Shown: positions 23,001 through 34,900 of the stretch, piece after piece
Numbering within the stretch: position 1 is the stretch's first letter
Layout of the letters: the number at the start of each line of letters is the position of its first letter
Assembly: GCF_002078875.1 (NCBI RefSeq)
Contig: NC_034420.1
Span: forward strand, 2,422,519-2,486,518
Reading direction: 5' to 3'
DNA: 64,000 nucleotides
Source: Numida meleagris
Lineage: Eukaryota > Chordata > Aves > Galliformes > Numididae
Notes under the pieces: generated by a model
The model's input: the letters and a program-made list of their open reading frames with translations, nothing else
Database searches by the model: none
What the model was told of the DNA's origin: nothing
Made by a program: the position numbers and the translations under genes

Positions 23001-25124
23001 ATGCAGAGCCCCGACTGGAGTGAGGAGCAGAATGTGTGTACTTGGAGCTGTTTTTACAAGAACATAAGCTGTGGAAAAAGCTTGGCATTTAGCTCGCGGT
23101 CTCTGCGTGTCTGAGGAGGAGCAGGAAGGTTTGAGAAGTGCAGTCCAACGACGTCAAGTTGGGGTTTTGGTGGGGAAGCAGCAGCCAGGCCGTGCAGGGC
23201 GTCCTGGCCATGCCCACAGGCATGACAGCTCTGTCCCCACAGCTTCAGGGCTGTGATGCCACACTGCCACAAAATCAGAGTTAGCTCAGTGAGAAGGATC
23301 CACAGCCCCTTCACTGACCCTGGTGTGGTAGTGGCCAAGGCACAGGTGCTGGGACGCCACAGTGGCCTCACCAAGCCCCAGGACCCACAGAGGAGCTGAG
23401 CTGCCCTCTGCCCTGTTGGCTAATTACTGCCATTATATTTTATACAAAGGTCATTTGTATCTTTCAGCTGACAGCAATGTGCTAACTGGAGCTGGCCCAG
23501 CAGCACCTCCCCATAGCAGCCATGGGAAGGGCTGGGATGGAGCAGGCTGAACCTGAGCACTGGGGGACACAGTCTGTGCTGTCTGCTGCTTGCATCCATC
23601 CTGGCTCTTCTGAGCACATGAGCATGCTTCCACGCCATGGGTTTAATGGCTCCATCACCAAAACATGAGCCAAACAGGCTTCACTGCTGCTGGGCTGAAA
23701 GCAATGTGGTTCTGAATGATGCTGGTTGGTTGAGAGTAGGAGAATTGCTTGATGTTACCCATGCATATATGCCATTGCAAATCATATTATTCAGAATTTA
23801 GGCAGAAGCTGCTGTTAATTCTGGAACCCCTCTGACATTCTAACAATTATTTTTTTTTTCCTTTGTCTAAAATAGATGGGTTTGTCTGTCTCACTCTGCA
23901 AACTGAGCAAGATTCTCCAGTGGAACAGACTTACAGGGATAGGACTGCTTGGTAGCACAGTGAGTGATGAAGTACAAATCTGAGTTTTAATAAGCTTTGT
24001 AGAAAATATCAGGCATCTAAATGTCATGGAGTGAGAAAGACATTTCAATCCTGAATTAATGAGTAGCGTCACAAAGCCAGCTATAAGGCAGGCACGGATA
24101 TGAATATAAAACAGCATGTGTGTCTTACAAAGAACCAAATATCCTATAACATGCTGCAGCATAAAGCTGTTAATAAAAAACATAGCTTATTTCCAGATCA
24201 AGGTAATGGTGTCAGGAGTACACCCAGCTTTTCCTTTCCCTGTGGATGACCTGAATGATGCCCCAGGGGCGGACTCTTGGCAGGTGGCACTTTGCTAACG
24301 AAGGAGTGCCCAGGGCTGGGCGAGGTGCAGTCCATAGTAGCTCCATGCCTCAGCCAGGGAGCAGTGCAGCCAGAACCAGGGGGACTCTGGGCACAGGGTG
24401 CGTTCCTGGAGCCCACGCACTTCCCTCCTCTCGAGAAACCGGTGCAGACTGTGGTGTGCTGGAAACAACAGTGCTTCATTCAACCTTCCTGGCAATCCTT
24501 TGGGCTGTATTTCAATGAGTTGTTATTTTGATAAACAGCACGCATGCCAAGAGCTTGCAAGGTGAAGAAGCGCACGCTCAGCGTTTCCCAGAAGCTGCAA
24601 CATCGCATTTGGATGCACAGCTCATGTGATTTCATCCCCAGAAGCCGCTTAGTTTCATTATAATGTTGCTTTGTGCTGGATGTGTTTTGAAAAGTTGGCT
24701 ACTGTGGAGGACCCAACCCATGTCAGGGTTGAGAAAGGGTCAGGTTGGATACAAAACATCCAGCAACACCAGCTGCAGGGCTGGAGCTCACTGCTTCAGC
24801 GCTTCTCAGCCACCACAGTGATGACACAGCGCAGGCTCGGCAGGGGAAACAGAACGTGCCAGCAGCAATGTCACTTGTGTCACTGTGACCAGGCCACGAG
24901 GAGGTGTCCCCTGGTGTCACACTGTCACCCTCATGCAAACACAGCAGCTGGGGGGAGCTTTGGAGGGATAATTCAAGACTTCAGCACAGAATTTAGCCCC
25001 TGTGCTGTGGGTCAGATGCTCACTTTTTGTGTTTAGCTTTGGGAAGGAGCAGAATTAATCAGGCTGTAAGTGGCTGATGTGAAAAGAAAACCAAAACTAA
25101 AAGAAATTTTAATAAAAGCTACAG
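17024..25124. other. Unique non-coding sequence
   Basis: About 8.1 kb without a supported gene or transposon. It contains a 17-base T-run at 21174-21190. It also holds an AT-rich, TAAT-containing stretch at about 21440-21640, flanked by GC-richer DNA, that has the look of a conserved regulatory block. This could not be tested by alignment. Open frames near 17.9-18.7 kb and 24.2-25.0 kb are short, conflict between strands and have no motifs. Confidence 0.6.
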
Positions 25125-25195
25125 CATTAACAAGTACTGAACTAATGACCTTTGATATATGAAGCAAGTGCTTCATCCACTAGTCTATGCAATGT
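25125..25195 (-). mobile_element. tRNA-like fossil, possible old SINE head
   Basis: On the minus strand the segment TAGACTAGTGG matches the tRNA/SINE A-box consensus (TRGYNNARYGG type) at nearly every position. Exactly 33 bases later comes AGTTCAGTAC, a degenerate B-box (consensus GGTTCGANTCC). This is the spacing found in tRNAs. The anticodon arm no longer pairs well, so it is not a working tRNA gene. It is best read as a decayed tRNA-derived SINE or tRNA pseudogene. Similar A/B-box spacing can arise by chance. Confidence 0.3.
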
Positions 25196-26839
25196 TTCAT
25201 TACCAGCCATGGGAATTTACAGGTGTTAAATTAGCTGCAAGATAGCTCCCATATTGTGATTGTAATAGAACATATTGAAAAAGTTAATAAAGACTTGAAC
25301 ATAAGGGCTGCAGAGTTCAAATGCAACCACCTTGCCAGTTCATTTTGAGGTCTTCACCGGCTGAGTTCCAGCACAGGCCATGATTCTGTGTCTGATTCTC
25401 TTTATTCCTTCCTAATCCTGAAGGACAGCATCTGTCAGAAGTGCAGCACTGCTGGCACCGAGGTAGAAGCGAAGAGAGGTGCCACAGAAGCGATCTTGCA
25501 CTGCTCTACTCAGGCATCAGTTTCGCATCCTGCCTTGGATTTTTCTTTTAGATTGTTTTACTACAATCCACAGGTAGAAGTAATCATTTTATACATTAAA
25601 AAGTCCCTTTTCTGAAACTGCTGACGTCAGACAGTTGAACAATTGTAGAGACTGAAACTTCACCCAGACTTTCCAGTTAGACAACCGCAATCAAAAAACA
25701 ACTAATTGTCTATGTCCATCAATTTTACAATTATATTTTGAAGTCACGCACCAGCTATTCCTTGTTATCCACAAAATTCTGATAGTCAGCACACACATTG
25801 TTGCTCAAAGTCCTTCACTCAGCTCCTTACACACGTGCTCTCGCTGCTTCTGTTTGTGCCAAAGTCGTGGCCAGTTGCAGGTGCATGGGATTTCTTCACC
25901 TCATGCCATGTGCATGATGTAGGTTCTGGCCCACCTATAAGCATAGTTATTGCTTCCTCTCTTGGAGATAAAACTGTGTTTGAGAAGTACAGCGTAATAC
26001 ACTGAGGGCAGGAAGGAGAGATTCAGTGGAGGTACATAGGTAGGATTCTCAAACTTCACTGTTTTCTTCTTAAAACAGGATTTTGCGTATTCAAAAATCC
26101 TTTGGTATCACCAAACTCTCAGATTAAATGTTGAATTTCATCTAACAGTCTCAACCATTTAACAAGACAAAGTCTTTAATATACACAAGCAGTACAAATT
26201 ACAGGAAAAAATTCAGTGTGAGCAGGGGAGTGGATGGGCTCACTCTCCAGCTCAGACAGACCATGAGAACCAGCAGTCAGACTGGAGGCAAAGAGAAGAG
26301 AAGAAAACAAGCAAGGTGGGCAGAGCAGGCACTCCTGGCTATTGCTCTCTGCACTTTTTGGTAAGGAACAAATTATTCTAAGGGTTAGGTTGTTCAAGCC
26401 AAGATTGAATGGCTTCAACAGTGGTGAAAGTGGAGATGGAGAGCCCTTGGCTGGGCAATGCAGGGGGATAGCTAAATTAACGAGTAATTAGAGCTCTAAT
26501 GGCCATGGCCAAGGCCACAGCACAAAGCAGAGGAGCCGGGGCAGGAGAGCCCTGTCCATCTGCTGGTATTCATGTTTGCTGCCTGCAGACATTCTCCTTG
26601 GTGGTACAGGAAAGCTGCATGTTATTCTGCAAATACAACATTCGTTTTCCATAAACAACAGCCATACAACAAGTTTAAAGCTAAATTAGACTGCGCGCAT
26701 CACGCAACATCTCCCTCTAAAGAAGCAAAAACGTAACAGATGGGAAAATATAATAAAGTAATTTTATGACAGTTGCAACAAGCCAAGAAACTATAAAATG
26801 GCAATAGATAGAAAATAAAATTATAGGATGTAAGCACTG
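25196..26839. other. Unique non-coding sequence
   Basis: About 1.6 kb, moderately AT-rich, with no gene or repeat recognised. Confidence 0.6.
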
Positions 26840-27040
26840 TTCGCTGTTTCCACTGGCGCGGGGCTGCGCGGCAGAGCCTGCGGGCAGTCCCCAGTGCCCA
26901 TGCTGGCCGCAGGATGCCATGGTGCAAGCAGGCAGCTCCGAGCTCCGCATTGCCGGCCCCAGCCCACGTCCAGGCAGGGAGGGGCCGCGCTGCGTTTTAT
27001 TTCCTGTTGCTCGTGGCTGCCTCGCTGACCCCTCTCCTGG
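26840..27040. promoter_or_regulatory. CpG-rich patch, possible CpG island
   Basis: About 16 CpG occur in 200 bases at roughly 65% GC (observed/expected about 0.7). Examples are 'ggcgcggggctgcgcgg' and 'ggggccgcgctgcg'. AT-rich DNA lies on both sides, and a smaller CpG group follows at about 27150-27230. No gene is recognised in either direction. Confidence 0.35.
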
Positions 27041-29194
27041 TAAATGAAACACCTCTGGCAGCACAGTGAGTTTGATTAAAAAACAGGAAATCTAGGAGGT
27101 AAGACATTTTCAATAATGCCTTCAAAACTGGGGCCTGGTCCAATGGCCCCTAGCTCATCGATGTCAAAGAAGCTATCGCTGGGTAAGGGATGCGCGTTCC
27201 GTCCTTGCTGCGCAGTGAACTCAGCTTTGGAATGAGTCTCAATTGTTTTTCTTGATCTTTCTTTTTTCCTTTCATTATTTTTTTAAACAAAGGCTCTATA
27301 TGATTTTCTCTCACTGTGTCTCCTAGGGGGTTGCATTTTCTCTGCTCTTTAGCACTGAATCACAGTATGTTACATTTATATGGTACCCAAAGGATCCCGA
27401 AGCATGCAGAAATTATAAGCCAAATTTCGCTCTTGGAAGCATGAGCTCAGCTCATACCAAAGCTAATGGGAGGTGAGCACAGACATCTAAAGGGAAGGGT
27501 TGGCCCTTCAAGACAAGAGGACTCGTTTCACCCACTGCTGAATGCAGCTGCCCACAGGCAGAGCCCAGCCCAGCCCAGCCCTCAAGGTGCCAGTGGCTGT
27601 CGATGCCATGGGATAGCTCTGGGGTAGCACCACCTGCAGATGGGCACTAGGCTTCCACAGGCACCGTCACATCAATGTGCGACCTTTTGGTTTCCACGGT
27701 GATAAAATTAAAGGGCTCTTAGCATTAAGTTTCTTTGTTTCTGTTTTGAATTGACTTGGAGCTGAATCATTTCACGTAAGGGCTTTTTAAGGCCCACGTT
27801 GTCAGACAGGGAAGCCCGAATAAAGCCCTGTAGCTTGTGTGTCATCACACTGCTTGCTGCACTTGCACACTGGATGAGAGATTTATTTGCACGTTTGCAA
27901 ATTCTCTCTCTTTTTTCTTGCTCTGAAGACCTTCAGGTGCTGCAGGCAGGTGGTCAGTGGGCTGACATTCCCTCTGCTGGCACAAGGCACAGCGTCTGGT
28001 AGCAGAGGCATGGATCACAGGTTCACACCCAGTGTCCAGCACAGCGAGCAGAGACGAGAAACTCCCTTCCCGTGCTCTTGTTTTCCTTCAGCTTTGCTAG
28101 CGAAGGATGAATTTCATACTGTTCTGAGTACTTTTTTGGATAACCCACCCCGAAGATGCAATCCAGATGCACAGCCAAGTGCCTTAAACCTCTGAACCGA
28201 CTAAACCAAATTATATAAAATCTTCTGAGTTTGCAAAATCGAGTTGGGAATCTCAAGAAAACAGGCGTGCTTAGGGGATTTCCAGCATTTCCTCCTCCTT
28301 CGCAGGTTGGCAGTATCACAGAGCAGCCTCTTCCCATGGTGTTCTGGCACTCCTGGGCTCCTTCCCAGCCAGGAGAGTAATTTGCAAAGGTGCCCAAAGT
28401 AAAAAAATTATGGGGGAAAATGTTATTTGGCCTGTTCAAAGCACAGAGAGCTTCTTTTAAGCATGGGACAAAATGATGGCTTATTATCCAGACAGGTCCT
28501 GCTTTCCCCGACTCTCCGTGTGGTGACTGTATGGAGCTGCTGCTGGAGAGCCAAGTGCTGCAGGACCTGAAAGGAAGAGCAGAAAGCTTTTTCCCTGCCT
28601 GTTCCACTTGTGGATGGACTTCAACCAAATGCTAAGATCTATACTGAAGGAAAACTGTCATAAGGCGCCAGGACCAGCTCTCACAAAAGGCCTCTCACTC
28701 TTCATCAGCATAATTAACCCCCTGAGGCCAAACCTAAGCACTAGAAGCACCAGGAAGCAGCCCCCAGTGCTCAGCGTGCTGGCTTAGCATGCAGACACGA
28801 CACTAAATGCAGGTGCACACCACTCCCATTTCCAGACGAGCTCTGCTCTGTCTGTCCCAGCCCATTGCTTCCTTCCAGAAGCTAGAATAAGGCAGGGGCC
28901 AGGGTGCCTGATGCCTGCACAGGCTGCTCAGCCCCAGCCCTGCTCTGCCTGCTGTGCTGAGCAGGGCTGCTCCCAGCCCCATGCTCTCGGCTCCCCGCAC
29001 TGCACTTATCAGCAGGGCCTGGTAACTGGCCTCAGGACTGCTGCCAAACCAGTGCAAATCCACAGGAACTATTCTCGTTTAGATCCTACTGCTCAGATGA
29101 ATAGGGCTGTGCATGCATGCACACACAGAGCTGCTGTGGCTTGGCAGATGAGTGGCACCTCATTAAGTTGCAATAACTCAATCACGTGCTATCA
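27041..29194. other. Unique non-coding sequence
   Basis: No supported gene. A four-copy CAGCC run lies near 27560-27583. The 201-codon minus-strand frame at 28023-28628 begins at TTG and has no known motif, so it is treated as chance. Confidence 0.6.
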
Positions 29195-29460
29195 TCGCAA
29201 TCTCTATTCTCTTAACTCCGCGGTTGGGTGTTTTCAAAGGCTCTGCGCGCTCGCAGGTCCCACTGGCAGCGGTGGGGCTCGCAGGTGCTCCAGCCTCTGA
29301 AGATCAAGGTGCTGTGTGCAGATGTGGGAACACAGCTCTCTGCCTCCACTCGGGTGCCTGCATTCAAAGAGCCGGCGCTCGCCCCGTGCTGGGGTGCCCA
29401 CGTCACAGGACCGCAGTCCCCATTTGGAGGAGCGGGTGGGATGAGCACAAAGGAGCAAGC
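29195..29460. promoter_or_regulatory. CpG-rich patch, possible CpG island
   Basis: About 17 CpG in 265 bases at roughly 60% GC (observed/expected about 0.7), including 'ctgcgcgctcgcagg' and 'gagccggcgctcgccccg'. Several open frames overlap on both strands here because stops are rare in such sequence. No gene is recognised. An exon-shaped segment follows at 29534-29731 (see findings). Confidence 0.35.
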
Positions 29461-32400
29461 GTGGGTTTGAACTGGGAAACACAACACTGGCCCAAATCCT
29501 GGGGGGACACCTGACCTCGGTGTGACTCCACAGACCATAATGTCTATTTATCGCTGTCATCCCGAGCGCTCTCTTTCAGCTTACAAATGCAATGGGCCAG
29601 CTTCCCCGAGGTCATGTTTTAAATATACCACCCTGGGGCTACGCTTTAAAATTCAAAGCGTCAGAGGACACACGGAAAGGGCATTTTGCATCATTTTTGA
29701 CAAGCAGAAATTCTCCTTGACAGCCTGAAAGGTGAGCATCAGCAAGCCCTGAGCCTCACACATAGACAACATTAGAACAAGACCATAACAATGCAGTTTT
29801 CTTGTACAACACCAACTTTTCTTCCACTCAGTTTGCCCACAAATCTGAACAATGTTGAAAGGGTTTGTTGTGGATAGCTCTTATAATGGAGAGGGGAAGT
29901 GATGCTGCTGATGTCAGATGGACCCAACACAAGTGTGGGAAGAGCCCCAAGAATGGACGCACCAACCCTTTGCTCCAGCCAGATCTAGGGGCCAAGGGGA
30001 GGCCCCCAGCACAGTGACATGCTCCTTTCCTAAGGAGCACCAGCAAACTGGTGTGGATGGAGCAGTGACTTCAGAGTTCAACCCAAGCTCTGCATGGCTG
30101 CCAGCAGCCATCCCCATGGACAGAGCATGTACCTTTAAGTGCTGCTGACTTGCCACCTAAAAGGGAGAAAAAAATATATTTAAAAAAAAAAAAAGGTCCG
30201 TTAGGAGTTATATTACCTGCAACAGCCAAATTTAATTAGTACTGCAATCATGACAAATATTTAAAAGGTCTGAAAAGCTGTGAAGAGAAATTTGCTTTCC
30301 TGAGCAAGAGACCCATGCCTTGTGTATGCTGTGCATAGCAGAGCTCTGCTATCAGTGACTCACTATGGAGAAACATCACACAACCACGGGGTTTGTGACC
30401 AGGAGTGAGCTGGGGTATGGAACAGGAAGGGGGGTAGTTTCAAACCAGGTTTCCCTTGCCCTGTTCCCATGCCTTTCCCATCCACTGATGTTTGGCCAAC
30501 CAAGCACCTCCAGCATGTTCGTTCTGACCAGATTTCCATTGCCTATGAGCCTCTGTATGTGTGTTGCAGCCTGTAATGCAGTAAGGACAACAGTTCCTCC
30601 TAGGGATGGGCACAACAGGGCCTCTTCTGGTGGGTGAGGGGTTATCACTGCCCTGGGGGCCCCAGCAAGTGCCGTGGCACTGACCATCAGCTTGGAGTGC
30701 CCGCAGCACTGTGTTAGTGATGTCAGAGAGGTCTGTGGCCCGGTGTCCTAGCAGCCCAAACCTGTGTCACAGGGCAGCAAAGACACAGCCTGAGCAAAGC
30801 AGCAGTAGCAGACCCTCCTTACTCACACCTGAACAGAGGGGGAACACAGCACATGAGCAAAAGGCCATGGACCACTGGCATCCATGCAAATCATCAACCA
30901 GTGCATCCACCTCATCAGAGCTAGCTGCAGGGTCCTGCCGCAGGACCAGGAAAATTAGAATCTGGAAAGGAGTGAGGGGGCTCTGGGACAGCACTTCATG
31001 CCAGGGCAAATTCCTCCTCCTCCCACAACATCACTGAACCCAGCAGACGAGGAGGGGACTTGGGTTTCATGTCTGCACAAGCACTGCCTTACCACACGCA
31101 TGTTCACCCCCTGCATGGGCTATCTGGACGTTAGGTCTCAACAAGAAGCAACTGCATGTTACGTCCTGATTTCCTTCTTCAAGTCAGGTGGGTGAGTAGG
31201 AGTGAGGAACTGGAGGAGGTTTTGCTTTATCTCCCTCTTCTATTTCCTGCTGCATCTAAGCACATCACGCTTTGCTGTTGGTCCAGCCCAGCTTATCTCA
31301 CCTTGGGGCACAGAGGAGGAAGGAGGGCTCTGAGTTAACATCAGAGCAGCAGCACCAGAGGATCTCTTGGGGCTCTTCCATCCTCCATACTCCGGGTCAC
31401 AGCCTGTGGGTGCATCTCAGCTGCTTCTAACCCAGGCCGTGGGGCATGGATATCCATCTTCTGCTCAGCCAGAGCCCCCAGGTGTCCCCACACCCAGCAG
31501 CTGGAGCTCACTTCTTAAACATGTTTAGGCACCCATCCTGTGAGCCACTTATATTTCACTGAACTGTTTCCTTTTGGCTGGTTCTGAACTGTCAGAGATA
31601 CCTTAACCAGCAGTGCACAGGGGCTCAGGTGGAACTCTGCCGTTCAGCCCTGGGCCCTGCATCTCACTGAAATGAGGAGGTCCTCAATTCATACTTACCC
31701 TTATGAACTAGGAACTAACCTTTAATTTCTGCAGATTTCAGTTTTGAGAAGTGAATGGTATAATCCTTTGCCATGACAGAAGCAGCAGACACATGACATT
31801 ACAGGCTGCCAGATAATACAGACAAGGCAGAACTTCAGAAGAAGACCAAATCTTCTCCCCTCTTCTTAAGGATGTCCATAGAGCTCAGTAGGAGTTATAT
31901 CTCCTTGGGACTGGGTGATGCTTTGGATAACAGAGATTTTCAATAGGAAGGAGTAGGGCTGCAGTTTGGTGAGCTGAGCACCTACATCCCCTTCCAGTGA
32001 GTAAAGCCATCCCATTCTGCCATGGCTTACCATGATTTCTCCCCTTAACACCAGTTTCTAGGTGCTTTTTGTGGAACATCTTCATGCCAGGGATAAACAC
32101 AGTACAATTAGGACTGGCCAGGGCTGCTGGCTTCCTTGGAAGATCTTGGAGAGGCAGAGAGCCTCACAGATCCCATCTCCAGGATGAATCCCCTGCCTGC
32201 ATGCTTGTTGGCAGCCTCAGAATTTGCTATTTGTGCATCCCTGGTGCCTTCCCCTTTGTGAATTTGAGTTTGGGCACAGAGATCAGACAGCATCCAGTTT
32301 ATCCATCAGACACTTGGGAGTTACAGCAAATGCACTTTGAGCTCTGAGACCTAAACCCAACACTAGTGAGGCAAGGTGAACACATGCCAGACGGGACATG

Positions 32401-32828
32401 CAGGGCTCTGGCCTGTGCCACACCACACCTGGAGAAGACAGGAGGTTTCCTGCCATATGGTTGGGGAGATGCTGGGACCACCCTGATGGACAACTGGGTA
32501 AGGAGCTGGGCAGCCCAACTCCTCCCCACGATGACATTCAGATGGTCATTAGCAGAAATGGAGGAGAAAGAAGAAGTTTCCTGCACTCCTGTTCTATTTT
32601 AAGGACACATCATGGCACATTATGTGATTTAACATGCTTAACATACCAAGAAATGAAGTGAGTATAAAATAATCATCTGTTTGTGTAGAGAAACTGCTGA
32701 AAAAGAAACCAGCTTGTGGCAAAAGAGCTGCATAAAGAGTTAACTTGAACAACACACAGTTGGGTGCAGCTTGGCTCTGCCTATAGCCAACACATGGGAA
32801 CTCTGGGCAAAGCTATAGTGCACTAGTT
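29461..32828. other. Unique non-coding sequence
   Basis: About 3.4 kb without a supported gene or transposon. A short A-run lies near 30181-30194. Confidence 0.6.
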
Positions 32829-33005
32829 ATAGACTCATCCCATAGACTCAGAGATGGAAAACACTTATTAGGTCATTGAGTCCACCCCACCTGCCAGTGA
32901 AGGATTGTTCCCTGCAGGATTTTCTCTATTGCTTTGTACAGTCCAGTTTTAAATGATCCAAGCGATGTGGTCTCAGCCGCTTCCTTGGGGAGGCTCGTGC
33001 ACAGA
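32829..33005 (-). mobile_element. Ancient CR1-type repeat fragment
   Basis: Read on the plus strand, this carries the signature of old amniote CR1 lineages: 'catagactcagagatgg', 'aggtcattgagtcca', 'ggattgttccctgcagg', 'agtccagttttaaatg' and 'cgcttccttggggaggc'. These blocks follow the same order as in CR1 families well known from turtles and crocodilians, and less common in young form in birds. It lies in minus orientation, is 5'-truncated, and lacks the clean octamer terminus of the younger copies. Divergence is visibly higher than in the other CR1 pieces. Confidence 0.75.
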
Positions 33006-34442
33006 TATGCTTTGTTTAACTCAACCCTTTAAATGCTTAACCCTTTTCTTTCTCAGTTCTCTTCGCATTTTCATTTTATGTTTCAACTTTCTGAAGCACA
33101 AAATGTTTCCTTTTATGTTTTCTGGTCCGTTGTACTTACACAGTTATGGCCATACAACTGCCACAGCTGCTGGCTCTGAATCAGGTCATCATATCTAATG
33201 GCTAAAAATGTGATGATAATGCAGCACAGGAAAACATACGTTTTCCTTAAGCGGGTATGCAAACAAATTCCTCAAAGCCACAAAACATGAAGGACATCGC
33301 AATATGGCGTGTGTATCAGCATGGTGCAGGTGCTCAGTCATGGTCCTGTTTTGTGGAAAATCAGTTGATCCTGAGCTCATGAATAAACTTCATCTTCACA
33401 GGTAGCAGGTGAACCCACCATGATTCAGAATCTGATGAGGTTTTGAATGTTGGTAAATCTGCCTGACATTATTTCTGTTATTTAAGTTCCAAAAGGCAAA
33501 ATCTAACCAAGGGACAAGCCTGGCTTATATTTTCCCCAACTCAATGAAAGCAATTAATTTTTTTTTAAATAATTCTAGCTAACCATATGGTTACATACAC
33601 CACATGGACTTGTGCCCATCAGGAACAAAAAGTCCTGACCTGGCTCCTTTATCTTTCTCTAATTCCTTTCTTTTGGTCTTCCACCATGAATTGCACTGTA
33701 AACACTCATTGTCTTTAACGTCTGGTACACAGAGCTGCTTCAGCTGCTGCACAGTCCAGCTCCCATGGGAGCACGTGGAAATCCCTGATGCAAAAGTCAT
33801 GTGAAAGCACCAGCAAAGTATTCTCAAATGGAAGTGACTGTCAGTTTTTTTCTTCATACTGTCAAATGTGAGGAAGTCTAGGACGTGCAGCTTTGTGACT
33901 GCAGGCCGTGCAAAGAAGGAGCAAGTATGTACAAGGAGAAGGATGAACAAGTTTTATAGCAGTGTTCATCCCCAGAACACAAGGAATATAGCGGGAGATG
34001 TTGCAATACCTTGCTGGTTTCCCACACATCAAATGCTGGGGATTGCTCCATTAGTCTCATAATTCATAGGAGCTGTGGGAATTGTGCAGCATATTTGTCT
34101 GGAAAAAGCATTTTGTGGAGAAAAAGGTAGTGGGTTTTACCAGACAAGCTGATGCAGATGAAAAACACCCACCAAGCCGTACAGGACAAATATGTAAGAT
34201 ATTACTTCTTTCTAAAAACTTTCTCTTTTACTCCCGCAGCCCATTGTGGTGGGAAGGGTTGTGCCTTAGCACAGTGGTGTTTTCCTACACTTTTCCTTCG
34301 TGTAAAACCACTCAGCTCTGGGAAAAGGCACAAGAGCACCAGTTTGATGTCCTGACCACAGGCACAGTGACTGCATTACCTGGATCCATCCCTGCTAGAC
34401 ACTGACCTCAGTGCCATAGAACTTGTGAAGAACAGCAAGAGA
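33006..34442. other. Unique non-coding sequence
   Basis: About 1.4 kb between two CR1 copies, with no gene recognised. Open frames reach 119 codons and have no motif. Confidence 0.6.
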
Positions 34443-34900
34443 TCAATAGAATCATTAAAAGATATCTAAGATGATCTGATCCAACCACCAAAACATCCCC
34501 ACCATGCCCTCTAACCACATCCCTCGGTGCCACATCTCCACGGTTCGTGAAAACCTCCAGGGGCAGTGACTCCACCGCCTCCTGGGCAGCCTGTGTCAGT
34601 GCATTACCACTCTTCCCAAGCTTTTCCTAACATCCAACCTGAACATCCCCCGGTGCAATTTAAGGCCATCACTTCTTGTGCTTGTGCGGTTACCTAGCAT
34701 CAGAGGCCAACCCCCACCTCACCACAACCTCCTTTCAGGTGGCTGTAGGGAGCAACAAGGTCTCCCCTGAGCCTCTTCTCCAGACTGAACCATCCCAGCG
34801 CCCTCAGCTACTCCCCATCAGACTTCTGCTCCAGACCCTTCACAGCTCCATTGCCCTTCCCTGAACATGCTCCAGGGCCTCAATATCTTTCTTGTAGTGA
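34443..34900 (-). mobile_element. CR1 retrotransposon, 5'-truncated, minus orientation
   Basis: This is a copy of about 458 bases. On the plus strand it starts near the CR1 3' end ('aatagaatcattaaaagat', 'gatctgatccaaccacc') and runs back into the end of ORF2. Diagnostic blocks include 'aaaacctccaggggcagtga', 'gactccaccgcctcctgggc' and 'cagactgaaccatcccagc'. It breaks off after 'ctttcttgtagtga', where unique sequence resumes. The reading frame is decayed. The terminal octamers are mutated, suggesting moderate age, between the copy at 8795-9002 and the old fragment at 32829-33005. Confidence 0.94.

Noticed and set aside
28023..28628. 201-codon minus-strand open frame
   Set aside because: It starts at TTG, has no motif, and shows no splice or promoter context that supports it.
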